This document shows positions 11,111 to 20,791 of a stretch of DNA of 64,000 nt, one piece after another (the stretch's first letter is position 1; every line of letters begins with the position of its first letter). The DNA is from Luidia sarsii (lineage: Eukaryota > Echinodermata > Asteroidea > Paxillosida > Luidiidae), in the NCBI GenBank assembly GCA_949987565.1, contig OX465119.1, positions 8,100,194-8,164,193 on the forward strand, written 5' to 3'. Under the pieces are notes generated by a model. That model was given only the letters and a program-made list of their open reading frames with translations, was not told where the DNA came from and did no database searches. Position numbers and translations under genes: made by a program.

Positions 11111-11567
11111 ACGAGGCCCAGCGGCCAACACCAGTGGGCACACCAGACCCGGCAATACCGGCCGTGCACGGCCGTAACATAAACACGAACGCACAAACAT
11201 AAACAAGTGCCAGCGGTCAGGAATTCAGGAGGAGGATGTATCCTCACACCGGTAACTAATAATCAATTCAGGTGTATGTAGCACTATCACAACGTTTGAC
11301 CTTGGTACATTCGTGTCAAACAATATCTTTCCTTGTGGTACATCAAAGAAAGATTACAAGTGTGCTTTGTTAATACAATTACCCTGAATGAATAATAATG
11401 TTCCTGATCCTGCCTTATTGTATATGTCCCGCATTATTTGAAATGAGGCTATTGGCTATCTGAATCCCGCTACAAAAATGCCAAACGTAAAGCGTCCCAA
11501 TGGAAAAAGACAGCCAAAGCCCACGAAAAGACCCGTACAAATATCCGCCAGATAAATATACCATTAA

Positions 11568-12104
11568 CTAAAACAGAGACCGAATGGCATCACGGAAATT
11601 GCCTAGGAAAACCCGATTACCGGAAGGGGATAAATGTACCCCATCGAAACGATACAGAGCTGTCTCTGACCACTTAAACTGGGGGTGGTGCAGAATGCTA
11701 ACACCCAACCGTCGGCCTTGCGATCTCGCCCACCGATTCAAAGCACGACGTTTGCGTTCAAGCGACAATTGAGATCGAGCTCCAAAGTAAAACAAACGTG
11801 GTAAAATATCAGACCAAATTAACGTGGTATGTGGAAAAAGCATACTACATTTTTTCATGGAGAGTACAATACGCTGTCTGATAGAAAATTCATCCACATT
11901 TACTAAATCATTCGTGCCAATATGCACAATTATGATAGACGGGGTCGGTCCAGATATGCTCTCCAGCAATGCGTCTAAGTCACAAAGACCCGCTCCCCTT
12001 TTGCCATGCCAACTGACACGAAATGGGATGTCCAAGGCACTCTTCGCCCAGCGCACTAAGGAATCACCCAGAATCCAAATCGGACCTATACAAAACAGTA
12101 ACAG
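11568..12104 (-). CDS. Ngaro-1 SGNH/GDSL-like hydrolase domain
   Basis: Open from 12104 (after a TAA) to 11568. Blocks: WILGDSLVRW (nucleophile Ser), HGKRGAG (Gly), VHIGTNDL (Asn), LIWSDILPR, DGVHLSPSG (Asp-His). Thus all four SGNH blocks are present. No ATG precedes the GDS block in this frame. A splice-acceptor-like 'tttgtatag' lies just upstream (about 12086-12095), mirrored in element 2, so the domain may be reached by splicing. SGNH domains are known in part of the Ngaro group; role unknown. Confidence 0.75.
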   Translation of the reverse strand: MLLFCIGPIWILGDSLVRWAKSALDIPFRVSWHGKRGAGLCDLDALLESISGPTPSIIIVHIGTNDLVNVDEFSIRQRIVLSMKKCSMLFPHTTLIWSDILPRLFYFGARSQLSLERKRRALNRWARSQGRRLGVSILHHPQFKWSETALYRFDGVHLSPSGNRVFLGNFRDAIRSLF

Positions 12105-12150
12105 TTAAAGGGTATATAAGCAGCAAAATCACCAAGAAACGATATAAGAG

Positions 12151-13263
12151 TTAGATGCCAGGTAATGAACAGACTGGCACAGGGCGTATATAGGACGAGA
12201 AAGCATCGGAGCGCCATCTGCCCAATGTACGAATATCCGCTGCCTGAACGCCCCTTTGATAAGCAGATGAGGCAGCACCTATGCGGAAGGAGTGTCCTGA
12301 AATGCGACCACCGTCAATTCGAGAAAACGCTAATGCCTTTTTCAAAACCGCATGAAATTGATAGCGCGTGAGAGGACTACCATCGAAGTGACAGAATAAT
12401 GGGCCAAAACTCTTGGCATTAGCAGGGCGTATCTCGACGAAAGCAGCAAGCGCCTTGACAGGACAGATTAGGCTATTGCTATCCGATGCTTTCTTCACAT
12501 GAATTACCTGAGGCGGACCCTTTTGATTATTCTTACTACGAGGGAATGGTATCGCTGCATACTCTTTAAAGTGATCGAATTGAATATCGGAAAATTTCAA
12601 AACCGATGGCTGAATAATGCTCATAGCGTTGGCAGCCAATTCGCCTATTCGCATGAAACCAAAAAATGCCACCAGGAATGCTGCTGTAAACAGCTTAGCC
12701 TCATAAAGTGAAGTGCAAATAACAGGCAAGGACCGAACAATGGCCGATAACATCGGGATGGAAATAGGAAGCCGCGAATCCACGGAAGGACGATCACGGC
12801 GGCACACTTCAAGTAATTTAGTAACTAAGAAATCACGAGTTGGATCTGGCCAACCCTGCATTTTATGCATATAACCAACAGCGGCTACATAGGTAGCAAT
12901 GGTTGTTGACGCCTTGGACCGGAGAGATAGCCACGCTATAAATCGACGAATATCGGCTGCTGTCGCTGGGTGGTCCTGAAATTCAGTAGATGTCTGTTGC
13001 CGGAACTGGCCAAAAGCCTCCCATCCCGTCCGGTATGTCTTACGCGTACCCGGTGCAATGGAGGCATGCAACAGCCGATTCATTTCGTCAACTACCAAAC
13101 CGTTGGTAGTGGAGTTAACGGGGTGGCAATTTGATCCGCCAGGGGGGCCAGAGAGTGGAAGCGGGACATCTGGAATCGGGATAAAGAGTCCGGGGACATG
13201 TACAGCCCGGAAACAAACACCGTACTTAAGACATTCCAGGACCATTAAACGCAGCAGGTGCAT
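12151..13263 (-). CDS. Ngaro-1 tyrosine recombinase (with RNase H tail)
   Basis: 370 codons. The first about 25 are the shifted RNase H tail (MHLLRLM, FRAVHVPG). Then the YR: EMNRLLHASIAPGTRKTY and IRRFIAWLSLRSKAST (N-terminal SAM-like part), FFGFMRIGELA (catalytic Arg I), IPFPRSKNNQKG, SGHSFRIGAAS (HxxR), LGRWRSDAFSSYIRP (W/H position and nucleophile Tyr). The catalytic R-HxxR-Y residues are all present. It replaces an integrase and explains the absence of a clear target duplication. Expression would need frameshifting or an intact pol frame. Confidence 0.85.
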   Translation of the reverse strand: MHLLRLMVLECLKYGVCFRAVHVPGLFIPIPDVPLPLSGPPGGSNCHPVNSTTNGLVVDEMNRLLHASIAPGTRKTYRTGWEAFGQFRQQTSTEFQDHPATAADIRRFIAWLSLRSKASTTIATYVAAVGYMHKMQGWPDPTRDFLVTKLLEVCRRDRPSVDSRLPISIPMLSAIVRSLPVICTSLYEAKLFTAAFLVAFFGFMRIGELAANAMSIIQPSVLKFSDIQFDHFKEYAAIPFPRSKNNQKGPPQVIHVKKASDSNSLICPVKALAAFVEIRPANAKSFGPLFCHFDGSPLTRYQFHAVLKKALAFSRIDGGRISGHSFRIGAASSAYQRGVQAADIRTLGRWRSDAFSSYIRPVPVCSLPGI

Positions 13264-14870
13264 AATTCGTGGACAGGGGGATGACTGTTGTTAATTACGT
13301 AAACAACAGCTATGTTGTCGGTGTGGAATAGGATCTTGCGATTGATAAGGAGAGGCGCCCAACAAAGCAAAGCAACTAAAATTGGGAAGAGTTCCAAAAA
13401 GGCAATGGAGGGTGGGTTTTTAATAATATCCTGGGACCACCTTCCTTGAAGCCATTTTCCCATAAAGTACGCCCCAAACCCTACACCAGCTGCTGCGTCT
13501 GTGAACAAGTCAAATACTTCGTTAGATTCCCATATCTGACTAAGAAATGCCGATACACCATTAAAATGATCGAGAAATTGAAACCACATAAGCAGATCAA
13601 GCCTTGCACCTTTGGAAATGCGAACCGTGTGCTTGGGTTTTTTCAAGCCGCAGGTGAGCGCAATGAGCCGGCGCAAAAACGCCCGGCCGGGCGCAATGGC
13701 CTTACACAAAAAATTAAGGGAACCGAGCAAAGACTGAAGAGCCACTAGCGTGGCTTTTCGTTTACATAATAAGTCGTGGATCTGTTGGCAAGTTGCAGAC
13801 ACTTTACTGGATGGTACCCGTATTTGCATATGAATTGCATCGATTTCTAAACCGAGATACTGAATCGCCTGCACAGGGCCCTCGGTTTTTTCAGGAGCTA
13901 AAGGGACGCCAAGCGTCGAACACATGGAGGTAAATGTGTGCAGTAACCCTGAGCAGGAGTATGCAGAATTACCGATGAAAAGAAAATCATCAAGATAATG
14001 GGTTACAAGGGAGGTGCATCCTAATTGTTTCACTTTATACTCTAAAAACGAACTAAACTTCTCGAAGAGGGAACATGAAACTGAACACCCCATGGGCATA
14101 CATTTGTCGAAGTAAAACATACCATCAAAAGTAAAACCCAATAATTCGTAATCCAAGGGGGAAACGGGCAACAAGCGAAATGCCGATTTTATATCGGCTT
14201 TCGCCAACCAAACCGAAGTTCCCGCTTTCACAACCAATTCCACTGCTTTATCAAACGACGCATAATGTACTGTACACATGTCTTTGTTAATATAGTCATT
14301 AATTGAACTGCCAGATGGAAAGGAAAGATGGTGGATAAGTCGGAAAGTATTGGGTTCACGTTTTGGGACGAGGCCAATAGGGGAACACTGCAAAATTGGA
14401 AACGGCCGCTTGCTGAAGGGCCCAGCAATCCTACCCAAAAGTAATTCATTTGCAAGTTTGTCCTTAACCGCCTGGGGGTGTTGAGATGCAGACAATAAGC
14501 ATCCAGAATTACGTGGCGCACGTGGCCCGTGATAATTAAGAGAGAAACCATTGGCAAAACCGTCGCTTAAAAGTTTAGCATCCGCGACATGTGGATATTG
14601 GACAAGCCAGGTGACTAAAACCGAATGTTTAATTGGCGTTGGGATGGCGAAAGGAGTGCCCTTTTCCAGAATGGGTGACCGATACAGGCGTCGTTTGAGT
14701 GGGACTACCAGAGGTGTTAGGGGCAAGCCTTCGCCCGGATTGTTGCCGATTGCGATGGACCGGGGCAACAGTGCAACGAAAGGCACCGTGTCCCGAACGC
14801 GAGCAGTTTTTGCAAGCGTGCACATATTTACACCCCACGAAGTTGCAACCCTGACTTCCGTTGAAGGCAA
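13245..14870 (-). CDS. Ngaro-1 reverse transcriptase and RNase H
   Basis: 541 codons. RT motifs in order: GPFSKRPF, CSPIGLVPK, FRLIHHLSFP, AKADIKSAFRLLPV (Asp), MPMGCSVSCSLFEKF, THYLDDFLFIG (catalytic YLDD), YLGLEID. RNase H follows with DLFTDAA, FLELFPI and FHTDN, the D-E-D set. The frame ends VHELCTCCV where related sequence reads RIMHLVRM: a one-base shift near 13260-13290 separates RNase H from its C-terminus and from the recombinase frame. The polymerase core itself looks intact. Confidence 0.85.
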   Translation of the reverse strand: MPSTEVRVATSWGVNMCTLAKTARVRDTVPFVALLPRSIAIGNNPGEGLPLTPLVVPLKRRLYRSPILEKGTPFAIPTPIKHSVLVTWLVQYPHVADAKLLSDGFANGFSLNYHGPRAPRNSGCLLSASQHPQAVKDKLANELLLGRIAGPFSKRPFPILQCSPIGLVPKREPNTFRLIHHLSFPSGSSINDYINKDMCTVHYASFDKAVELVVKAGTSVWLAKADIKSAFRLLPVSPLDYELLGFTFDGMFYFDKCMPMGCSVSCSLFEKFSSFLEYKVKQLGCTSLVTHYLDDFLFIGNSAYSCSGLLHTFTSMCSTLGVPLAPEKTEGPVQAIQYLGLEIDAIHMQIRVPSSKVSATCQQIHDLLCKRKATLVALQSLLGSLNFLCKAIAPGRAFLRRLIALTCGLKKPKHTVRISKGARLDLLMWFQFLDHFNGVSAFLSQIWESNEVFDLFTDAAAGVGFGAYFMGKWLQGRWSQDIIKNPPSIAFLELFPILVALLCWAPLLINRKILFHTDNIAVVYVINNSHPPVHELCTCCV

Positions 14871-15768
14871 AACAGAGTCCGAACCTCTTTGGGCGTGAGG
14901 GAAACATGGAAGTGGACTGGCTAACGGCAGGGGAACTCAAAGAAACACCTGTCACGGTCACCCAAAGCTCCATGTCAATCTCGGCCCAAGACCGAGATGG
15001 CATGATCTCCTGCTTTAGACGAAACTGCTCGTCATACACGCGCCACCCGAACCCGGAGAATTGGACAGCAGCCGTTCGCACAACCTCGCAGTATTTGAGC
15101 AGTTCCGCAAATCTGCTCACGTGCTTAGACAAATAAATTGTCATGAAGGTGTGGAACGCGGACTGCCACTTATCGAACGAATCGATTCGTTTTCGACCGG
15201 GGCCGGGCGGGCGTAGCACCACCCTATCACCATCCAACGCCAACATTAAGTGGGGTTTGTTCTCCCCGTGAGGGACCACCCCTTGTGCCGCGTCGTTGAT
15301 CAGTAAAGCCAAATCAACATACGCACCCGACCAAATTTTTTCCTTAATGGATGACGGGACGTGATACCCCAGCGAGGAGGTTACCGAAAAAATTGGGACC
15401 GGCCGCGTATAATCGATAGCCGCACCACTCGTTGCGGCCGGCCCCGGGATGGAAGAAACCCCAATCTCATCGTGTGAGACAAACTCACCCCCGCCTGCAG
15501 CCATCGCTACCGGGCCTTCTAAGGCGCGATTCACTTCAAGAGCTGGAGGAGCCACAGCCGGAGGAGTCGGAGCTGGAGGAGCCGCAGCCGGAGGAGCCAC
15601 AGCCGGAGGAGTTGGAGCATCCGTTGTTGGCAGAACGGGCGCTTCCGTGGACTTCCGCGGGCGACCTCGCCGTTTGGGTGCCATCGTAGGGGCCCCGGCC
15701 GACGCGGCAGACTGAACGGGGCCAGGATTCCGGCGAGATCGCACGCGATTCGGGTGCGATTTCGGCAT
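14629..15768 (-). CDS. Ngaro-1 gag-like protein
   Basis: Frame of 379 aa starting MPKSHPNRVRSRRNPG; the frame is open further upstream, but this start matches element 2 (MPKRR...). Basic N-terminus, AT-hook-like RRGRPRK, then a Pro/Ala-rich linker. The middle part is shared with element 2 (FSGFGWRVYDEQFRLK, RSWAEIDMELWVTVTGV). The C-terminus holds a CCCH finger (C-x8-C-x4-C-x3-H) directly followed by a C-x2-C-x4-H-x4-C knuckle (CKNCSRSGHGAFRC), fitting RNA binding. It overlaps the RT frame by about 240 nt. Confidence 0.75.
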   Translation of the reverse strand: MPKSHPNRVRSRRNPGPVQSAASAGAPTMAPKRRGRPRKSTEAPVLPTTDAPTPPAVAPPAAAPPAPTPPAVAPPALEVNRALEGPVAMAAGGGEFVSHDEIGVSSIPGPAATSGAAIDYTRPVPIFSVTSSLGYHVPSSIKEKIWSGAYVDLALLINDAAQGVVPHGENKPHLMLALDGDRVVLRPPGPGRKRIDSFDKWQSAFHTFMTIYLSKHVSRFAELLKYCEVVRTAAVQFSGFGWRVYDEQFRLKQEIMPSRSWAEIDMELWVTVTGVSLSSPAVSQSTSMFPSRPKRFGLCFAFNGSQGCNFVGCKYVHACKNCSRSGHGAFRCTVAPVHRNRQQSGRRLAPNTSGSPTQTTPVSVTHSGKGHSFRHPNAN

Positions 15769-16124
15769 AGTGAAGTCGAAATCTCGCTCGACAGGGTCAA
15801 TTGAAAAACGTGGAAAAAAGGTAGCCGCCTGTGGTACTGCAGAGCAGCTCGGAGGAAAAAGGTAGCCGCCTGTGGAACAGCAGAGCAGCTGCACAACTCA
15901 CTGTGGCACGTCAGTGAATTGCAGAAAGATAAAAATCAAGACAACAGCTGTCTGGTCTGTATGCTGCTGAAGACTGCAACTGACTGGCCTTGTCCAGCTG
16001 GCTCAAACCTTTATATACCCGGACCTTGGGTGGTGCATACCACCAGTTTCAAGTTGCCCAAGGGGGTTTAAACCAGCTTCCTCGCACCGAGTATAAAGTA
16101 TTTTATCCTTACAGATAAAATGGC
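15769..16124 (-). promoter_or_regulatory. Ngaro-1 5' terminal region with TATA box
   Basis: Minus-strand leader before gag. A TATATAA box lies at 16011-16017. An approximately 40 nt duplication 'ggtagccgcctgtgg...gcagagcagct' occurs at about 15816-15892. Function as element promoter is inferred. Confidence 0.45.
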
Positions 16125-17342
16125 TTAGTGCAGTACTACTTTTGGTTACAAACAGCATGAAATAAACACCTCAAAGGTCTCTTTTCTTTGAAAAAACAAA
16201 CAAACCCTAGCCCACATTTGCTCTTCTGAACAAAAATATTAGTATTTTGGGAGTCAGGTCAAAGGGCACTCGGGTGAACGGCGAAATACTCGTCTTAGAG
16301 GCATAAACACGGAAAAACCAAGGTGAAAACTGGTCACGTTAATTGCATGCACTGTGACCACTCGTATTTTAAATTTCTTTCAAGATCAGCATCCAAAATC
16401 TTTCAAGATCTTTCAAGCCTATGTAAATCAGTACACAAACTAGTGTAAATTTAACTAGAGATTTATGTCTGTTCTCAAACAGAACATAACGCTTTTCCGC
16501 ATCTGGTTGTCTTAAAAAAAATGACATCAACGTGGTTCGAACCTGTAACCTCCATTCCTACCCCAAAAAGCACGTGTATATTTTATGCACAAAGTCTATG
16601 GGACTTCATTATATTTTTCAAAAAAACTTAATAATTCTGAACAAAGGTCAATTACTTCCAAACTCAGGATTTAGAATGTCTAGCCCAATAGCTAAATGCC
16701 CAAAAAATTTCCAGAAGATTGACCTTTGGCAAATATGTGTTTTAAAAACACCCATTTTGATGACGTCACGATTGCGTCATGGCATTTTTGCCCTGGAGGG
16801 TGTTTCTAAACTACATCCCCAATAGATATAAAAAAAATCATACTCCGTTTCCAAAATATGCTCAATTATATCTTAAAAGTTCATGACCTCATTGATATTC
16901 ATGAGATTACGTCACGATCAAATACAGGTAATTTTTTTGATACATCTTTTCCCAACTTAGATATAGTGCAAAATTGAAACCAAACAAAATTGCATTTTTG
17001 CTTTTATTTGAGTTTGAAATTTGCCCCTTTAAAGTGCAGTCACCAGACACGTGGTGACGTCATGAAGTTTTCAAGACAAATGTGCTATTTTGGCATTTTG
17101 GAGAAATCTTTCAAGCTTTATGCCTTTTTCAGATTTTTTTTTAAGTTTTCAAGATGGGTCTCAATCGTTCAAGATCTTGAAAGATCTTTCAAGCGGTGGC
17201 AACGCTGATTGCGTGTGGTTGTTGGCACGACACAGACTTCTTTACTCAACTAAATAATGTTTGCTTGCGAAATTACATAGACAAAACATAAACTTGTCCC
17301 AGTTACCCAAGTGTCCAAGTTTAATACCCCATTCTACCCTAC
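16125..17342. other. Right part of the DNA-transposon-like element
   Basis: Continues the host element beyond Ngaro-1; colinear with L5 56230-57452. Contains repeated 'ctttcaagatctttcaag' motifs (16376-16418, 17160-17195) and the palindrome 'cttgaaagatctttcaag'. No gene seen. Confidence 0.5.
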
Positions 17343-17869
17343 GTTGCTGGCGATCTTCCGCGTCCCCGCCATTCTCGTGGCCAGAAGCTTCACCTTTCAT
17401 CAAACTTTTTTCTCCTCGCCTTGGGTGTATTCAGGTTCGAACTGATACGGCAAAATCTGTTCCGATTCCTCGTCAACTGAAAATTATGAACATGACATCT
17501 GATCGCAGTTATGATCGGAAACAACACCGACACGTCGCCGCTTCAGACTGACATGATACCATAGCACGCTGTTGTATGTATGGTCGGGAACAGTAAACAG
17601 TCGCCGGCTAAAGGACTCAGTTTAGTGACGTCTCTTTCAGTACACGACGGCTTTTTTTTGCTTTTACTCATAGTAGTCGGCGGAATAGGGTCGTGAAAAT
17701 ATCATTGTTAACATATTTACTCGCATTGCAGAACTATACAGCTTTGTTTTCTGGATAAATATAGGTCTGTTGTATGTGTTGATGCATATTTTAAAAAAAA
17801 CCCAGCACGGCACATCCTCTTAAAGATAAATCATTGAACCATTTGGTGCACTTCCATTTTACATTCCTG

Positions 17870-18502
17870 TTAAAGGGTACCTGAAATAGAAATAATTATA
17901 ATTTCAAGAAAACCATTGTAAGACTTAATAAAGGCAAAACCATTTCACAAACTCAACACTTTTAATGTCTACCCCGTAAATAGCGACCGTAAAAAGGAAA
18001 AAAAAATAGCACGCCCCGCCCACAAAAAACCTCTTTTGCGCGCGGGCCAAAAGAGAATGTGATGACGAAATCGGCAGTGCAATGTTGCACGATCGATTGC
18101 ACACATACACGTATATTATACGCGCGTCTAAAAGAAAAACATGACAGATACAGTGAATAAGTTATTTCGTCACGCGGTAGTGAAAAAAGCGTAATACAAT
18201 ATGTCGATATTATCACGGTGAGCACTTATATGACAACCCATAACGCGTACAAAAGGTCGGCTAAAGCCAAAGTGCAAAGGTCGTGCACACAGCGTTCTGT
18301 TTTCTGCAGGTGACGTCACGGGGTTACGCCGCACGCTGTTGCAATTTTTCGGGTTGAAAAGTTGGGTGCAGTTTTCTGTCGAGAATCTTGCTGTTTTCTC
18401 AAAAATAGGATTAATATATTTTAAAACAAACTGACGCAGGGTAGTTCATACTCTCTCTGATCGGTTACACATATTTTTCTTTTTATTTCAGGTACCCTTT
18501 AA
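17870..18502. mobile_element. TTAA-flanked MITE (piggyBac-like ends), copy in L2 intron 1
   Basis: Element 17874-18498 flanked by TTAA at 17870-17873 and 18499-18502. Ends are inverted repeats: 'agggtacctgaaatagaaa' on the left, and 'tttttatttcaggtaccct' on the right. A paralogous target with a single TTAA ('cccgttaacatcatttta') lies right next to it at 18570-18590, confirming the insertion. TTAA target choice is the hallmark of piggyBac-type transposition. No coding capacity. L5 has the same insertion at 57965-58603. Confidence 0.8.
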
Positions 18503-18748
18503 GATCATTTTAGTATTTCGCGAAAGGGATTTTCAAACTATTGAATCATTTGGTATAATTGCAATTTTACATTCCCGTTAACATCATTTTAGTGTTTCGC
18601 AAAAGATGTTTCAAAACTGAAAAGGGGTGAAACTCTGTTCTTTGCAAACTAAAGTAAAGAAGGGGAGCAATAATTGAGATAAAGATATTGAGGTCCTAAA
18701 TCAATGACATTCTCCTTCTTTCCCTCCCTGCTTCCATTTGATTCCAAG

Positions 18749-18901
18749 TGTCTGTGGGCCTTGTGGAGAGCGCGGCCAAGGACTGTTTCTTCGGTCCGCC
18801 ACCCAAGCCCGAGGCCGGCAATCCCGACCCTCATCACTGGATGAAGCAGGTCATGGAGCAAGTACGCAAGAACTGCCCGGGGAGACAGCCGACTACAAAT
18901 G
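18749..18901 (+). CDS. L2 lectin exon 2 (stalk)
   Basis: 153 nt, phase 1 to phase 1. Acceptor preceded by a strong polypyrimidine tract (18711-18738) and 'gattccaag'; donor 'ggtgagtaa'. It encodes the end of the hydrophobic segment (SVGLVESAAKDC) and a short polar stalk, FFGPPPKPEAGNPDPHHW, then MKQVMEQVRKNC. The two Cys (KDC, KNC) may pair within the stalk or between subunits. Being symmetrical it could be skipped without breaking the frame. Confidence 0.75.
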
Positions 18902-19341
18902 GTGAGTAATTTCCATGCTGATCATACACGACTCCTGACAAATTTACTGTATAGCAATTTGTTTATGGAAAAAAAACAATAATTCGGTGATAGTGCTTCA
19001 TACGAATTTAATTTTAGCGGAAGTGTATAATTTGTGAAAATACCAAATGAAAGTGGACAGCCATTGAACCTTCATTCTTACTTGATATATATTCAGGGAT
19101 GACACAGCTATTCGATGTCACCTATTGGATGAAGCTTTTCTAAAAATAGTTTAAAAATATAGTTTCAAACAAACGGAGGAAGTAAAAAACTGACATGAAG
19201 CTTTAAAAGAAATTGGGAAACTAGTTTCGATTTTTTCTATTGACCAATTCCAAGATCTATTCACTATTTTTTCCATTTGTTATGTTTTGTTGTAAACATT
19301 TTTTCGTACATTAATAATAGTATCTCCTTTTCACATACCAG

Positions 19342-19557
19342 GGGTGTGTCCTACGTCTTGGATCCAGTGGGAAGGAAACTGCTACAAAGCCACTGATCAA
19401 GCCTTGAATTGGGCCCAGGCAAGGGAGGAGTGTGTTCAGATGGGAGGCACGATGGTCGTACCCCAGTCTGAGAGCGAGACCCAATTTCTGCTTGACAGTG
19501 TTATTCCTTCAACAGCAGACTACATATGGATCAACTGCAATGACATCGAAATGAACG
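19342..19557 (+). CDS. L2 lectin exon 3
   Basis: 216 nt, acceptor 'cacataccag', donor 'gtaagtctta'. CTLD first half: CPTSW, GNCYKATDQ, AREECVQMGG, LLDSVIPSTADYIWINCND. It is three codons shorter than L1/L3/L4 because the loop before WINCND is SVIPSTADYI instead of FMPKASGEYGAW, a variant shared with L5. Confidence 0.88.
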
Positions 19558-20612
19558 GTAAGTCTTACTCATAGACCGAGGTTTGTAAAGGGCCTACTCT
19601 GAGATTGGTATTATAAACATAAGCGAGTTAGTGAATTCTTACCCAAGGACGAAGGGTATCAGAGTAGGAGTTGATTTCCTAATAAATGACATAATGGAAG
19701 TAGAACAGACATTCCTGTTATATGTCATAGGCTTTGCTTATGCTATGTTTTCACTATCGCGATTAGCATCACTATTGAAATTAAGGTCTGAAACGTGGAG
19801 TAATTTATTGTAAAGTGATCCATAAGATCTGATCAGATCTTGAGGCCAGTCGTGGCAGAATTGTTGACGGGAGAAACATTTTGGAGACGCAAACATTGTG
19901 TACGACCAACAATATGAATAGTCAATGGTAATCATCGCATCACATTGTATTGGATTGTAAGAAAGCGACATGTACTCATGCTTCCAAATCGTGCTGATCG
20001 GGATCAATCTTGGATGAGAAAACCACGACGCTTTGTAGAAGTTGAAGAAACCATGAAGACCATGGTAAGTGGTGCTCAATATAACCTCAGGGAGTTGGAT
20101 AGTAACTGAAAACATGATCTGTCGATTTCGACCCTGAAAGAAATCGCACCCACAATCGTATCCTATCGCAACAGAGCGCATCGGATCGTAAAGATCGTAT
20201 TGGAACGTATCCGAAAGCAACGGATCGTCCCAAATCACGGACCACGATCGTGATGATAGTGTCAGATCGGGACCAGGCCGTGAACTCAATGACAATCCTA
20301 TCGGAACGTAACTAATCGTACGTGAACGGGACACCAGATCGTGACACATCGCGTCACCTGATCGCACCCAAGCGCACCAAATCGTACCACAATGTATTTA
20401 TCGAATCCTATCTAAAAGTCAAAATTTCAGAGAAATCAACCAAACAAATCCACGAGCAGCAATGCTATTGGCCATTCGTGACATTCGTAATGAATCACAC
20501 GACAGTGTGAACTGTCGTAATTTGATCGTAAGAAAAGTGGTACAGATCTATAAAGCCCATTCGGACCTAAGACCTAACCAATTCAGCGACTTTTTTACAT
20601 TTTGATTCGCAG
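19558..20612 (+). other. L2 intron 3 with interspersed repeat
   Basis: Contains the same ATCGTA-rich repeat as the other genes (about 19800-20500). A 209-codon minus-strand frame at 19738-20367 lies in the repeat; it is broken in other copies and has no recognisable domain. Confidence 0.6.
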
Positions 20613-20791
20613 ACCAGTGGGAGTATGAGGGGGAGACTGAGGTCACCTTCACTGAGATGCCATGGTTTGACAGTTATGGTCCTGCATCTGAAAACTGTGC
20701 AGCAATGGATGTGAGGAGAACCCCACCGGGTAAATGGAAGGATGATGCATGTGATTGGGAATACTACTCTGTGTGCAAGCAGCCCTTGTAA
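20613..20791 (+). CDS. L2 lectin exon 4
   Basis: Acceptor 'gattcgcag'; 2 nt plus 59 codons, TAA at 20789-20791. Encodes QWEYEGE, EMPWFDSYG, ENCAAM, GKWKDDACD and SVCKQPL. Two departures from the other genes: the extra Cys of the HWEC motif is Tyr here, leaving the WINC Cys of exon 3 without its usual partner, and the QPD triplet is deleted. Sugar binding through the classical Ca2+ site is therefore doubtful. Confidence 0.88.

Larger units (their letters stand above)
10715..16124 (-). mobile_element. Ngaro-1: tyrosine-recombinase (DIRS-order) retroelement
   Basis: About 5.41 kb element on the minus strand, in order gag, RT/RNase H, tyrosine recombinase, SGNH hydrolase, GC-rich 3' repeats. Boundaries come from the empty site in L5 (56227-56235, 'aatttagtg'): left flank ends 'aattta' and right flank starts 'ttagtg', leaving only a possible 3-nt 'tta' overlap, as expected from YR integration rather than a long integrase duplication. 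Intron 1 of L2 is 11316 nt against 5900 nt in L5, a difference matching this insertion. The YR plus SGNH combination and lack of a seen methyltransferase point to the Ngaro group. Confidence 0.85.
8931..17342. mobile_element. DNA-transposon-like element with inverted ends, interrupted by Ngaro-1
   Basis: Left end 'gtagggtaaagtggggta' and right end reading inward 'gtagggtagaatggggta' form imperfect inverted repeats. Subterminal 'aactgggacac'-type motifs also occur inverted near both ends, and internally near 9140 and 10195. Without the nested element (10715-16124) it is about 3.0 kb and matches L5 54464-57452. It carries only a remnant zinc-finger frame (minus strand, near 9482-9597). No intact transposase and no clear target duplication found. 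Superfamily not certain. Confidence 0.55.

Noticed and set aside
15432..15715. Plus-strand Glu/Pro- and Gly/Ala-rich frames
   Set aside because: Shadows of the Ala/Pro-rich linker of the Ngaro-1 gag on the other strand.
16530..16570. Box B-like 'ggttcgaacc' suggesting a tRNA
   Set aside because: The T-stem pairs poorly on either strand and no box A or cloverleaf is present.
19738..20367. 209-codon minus-strand frame in L2 intron 3
   Set aside because: Lies in the ATCGTA-rich repeat; the frame is interrupted or shorter in the other four introns and no domain is recognised.
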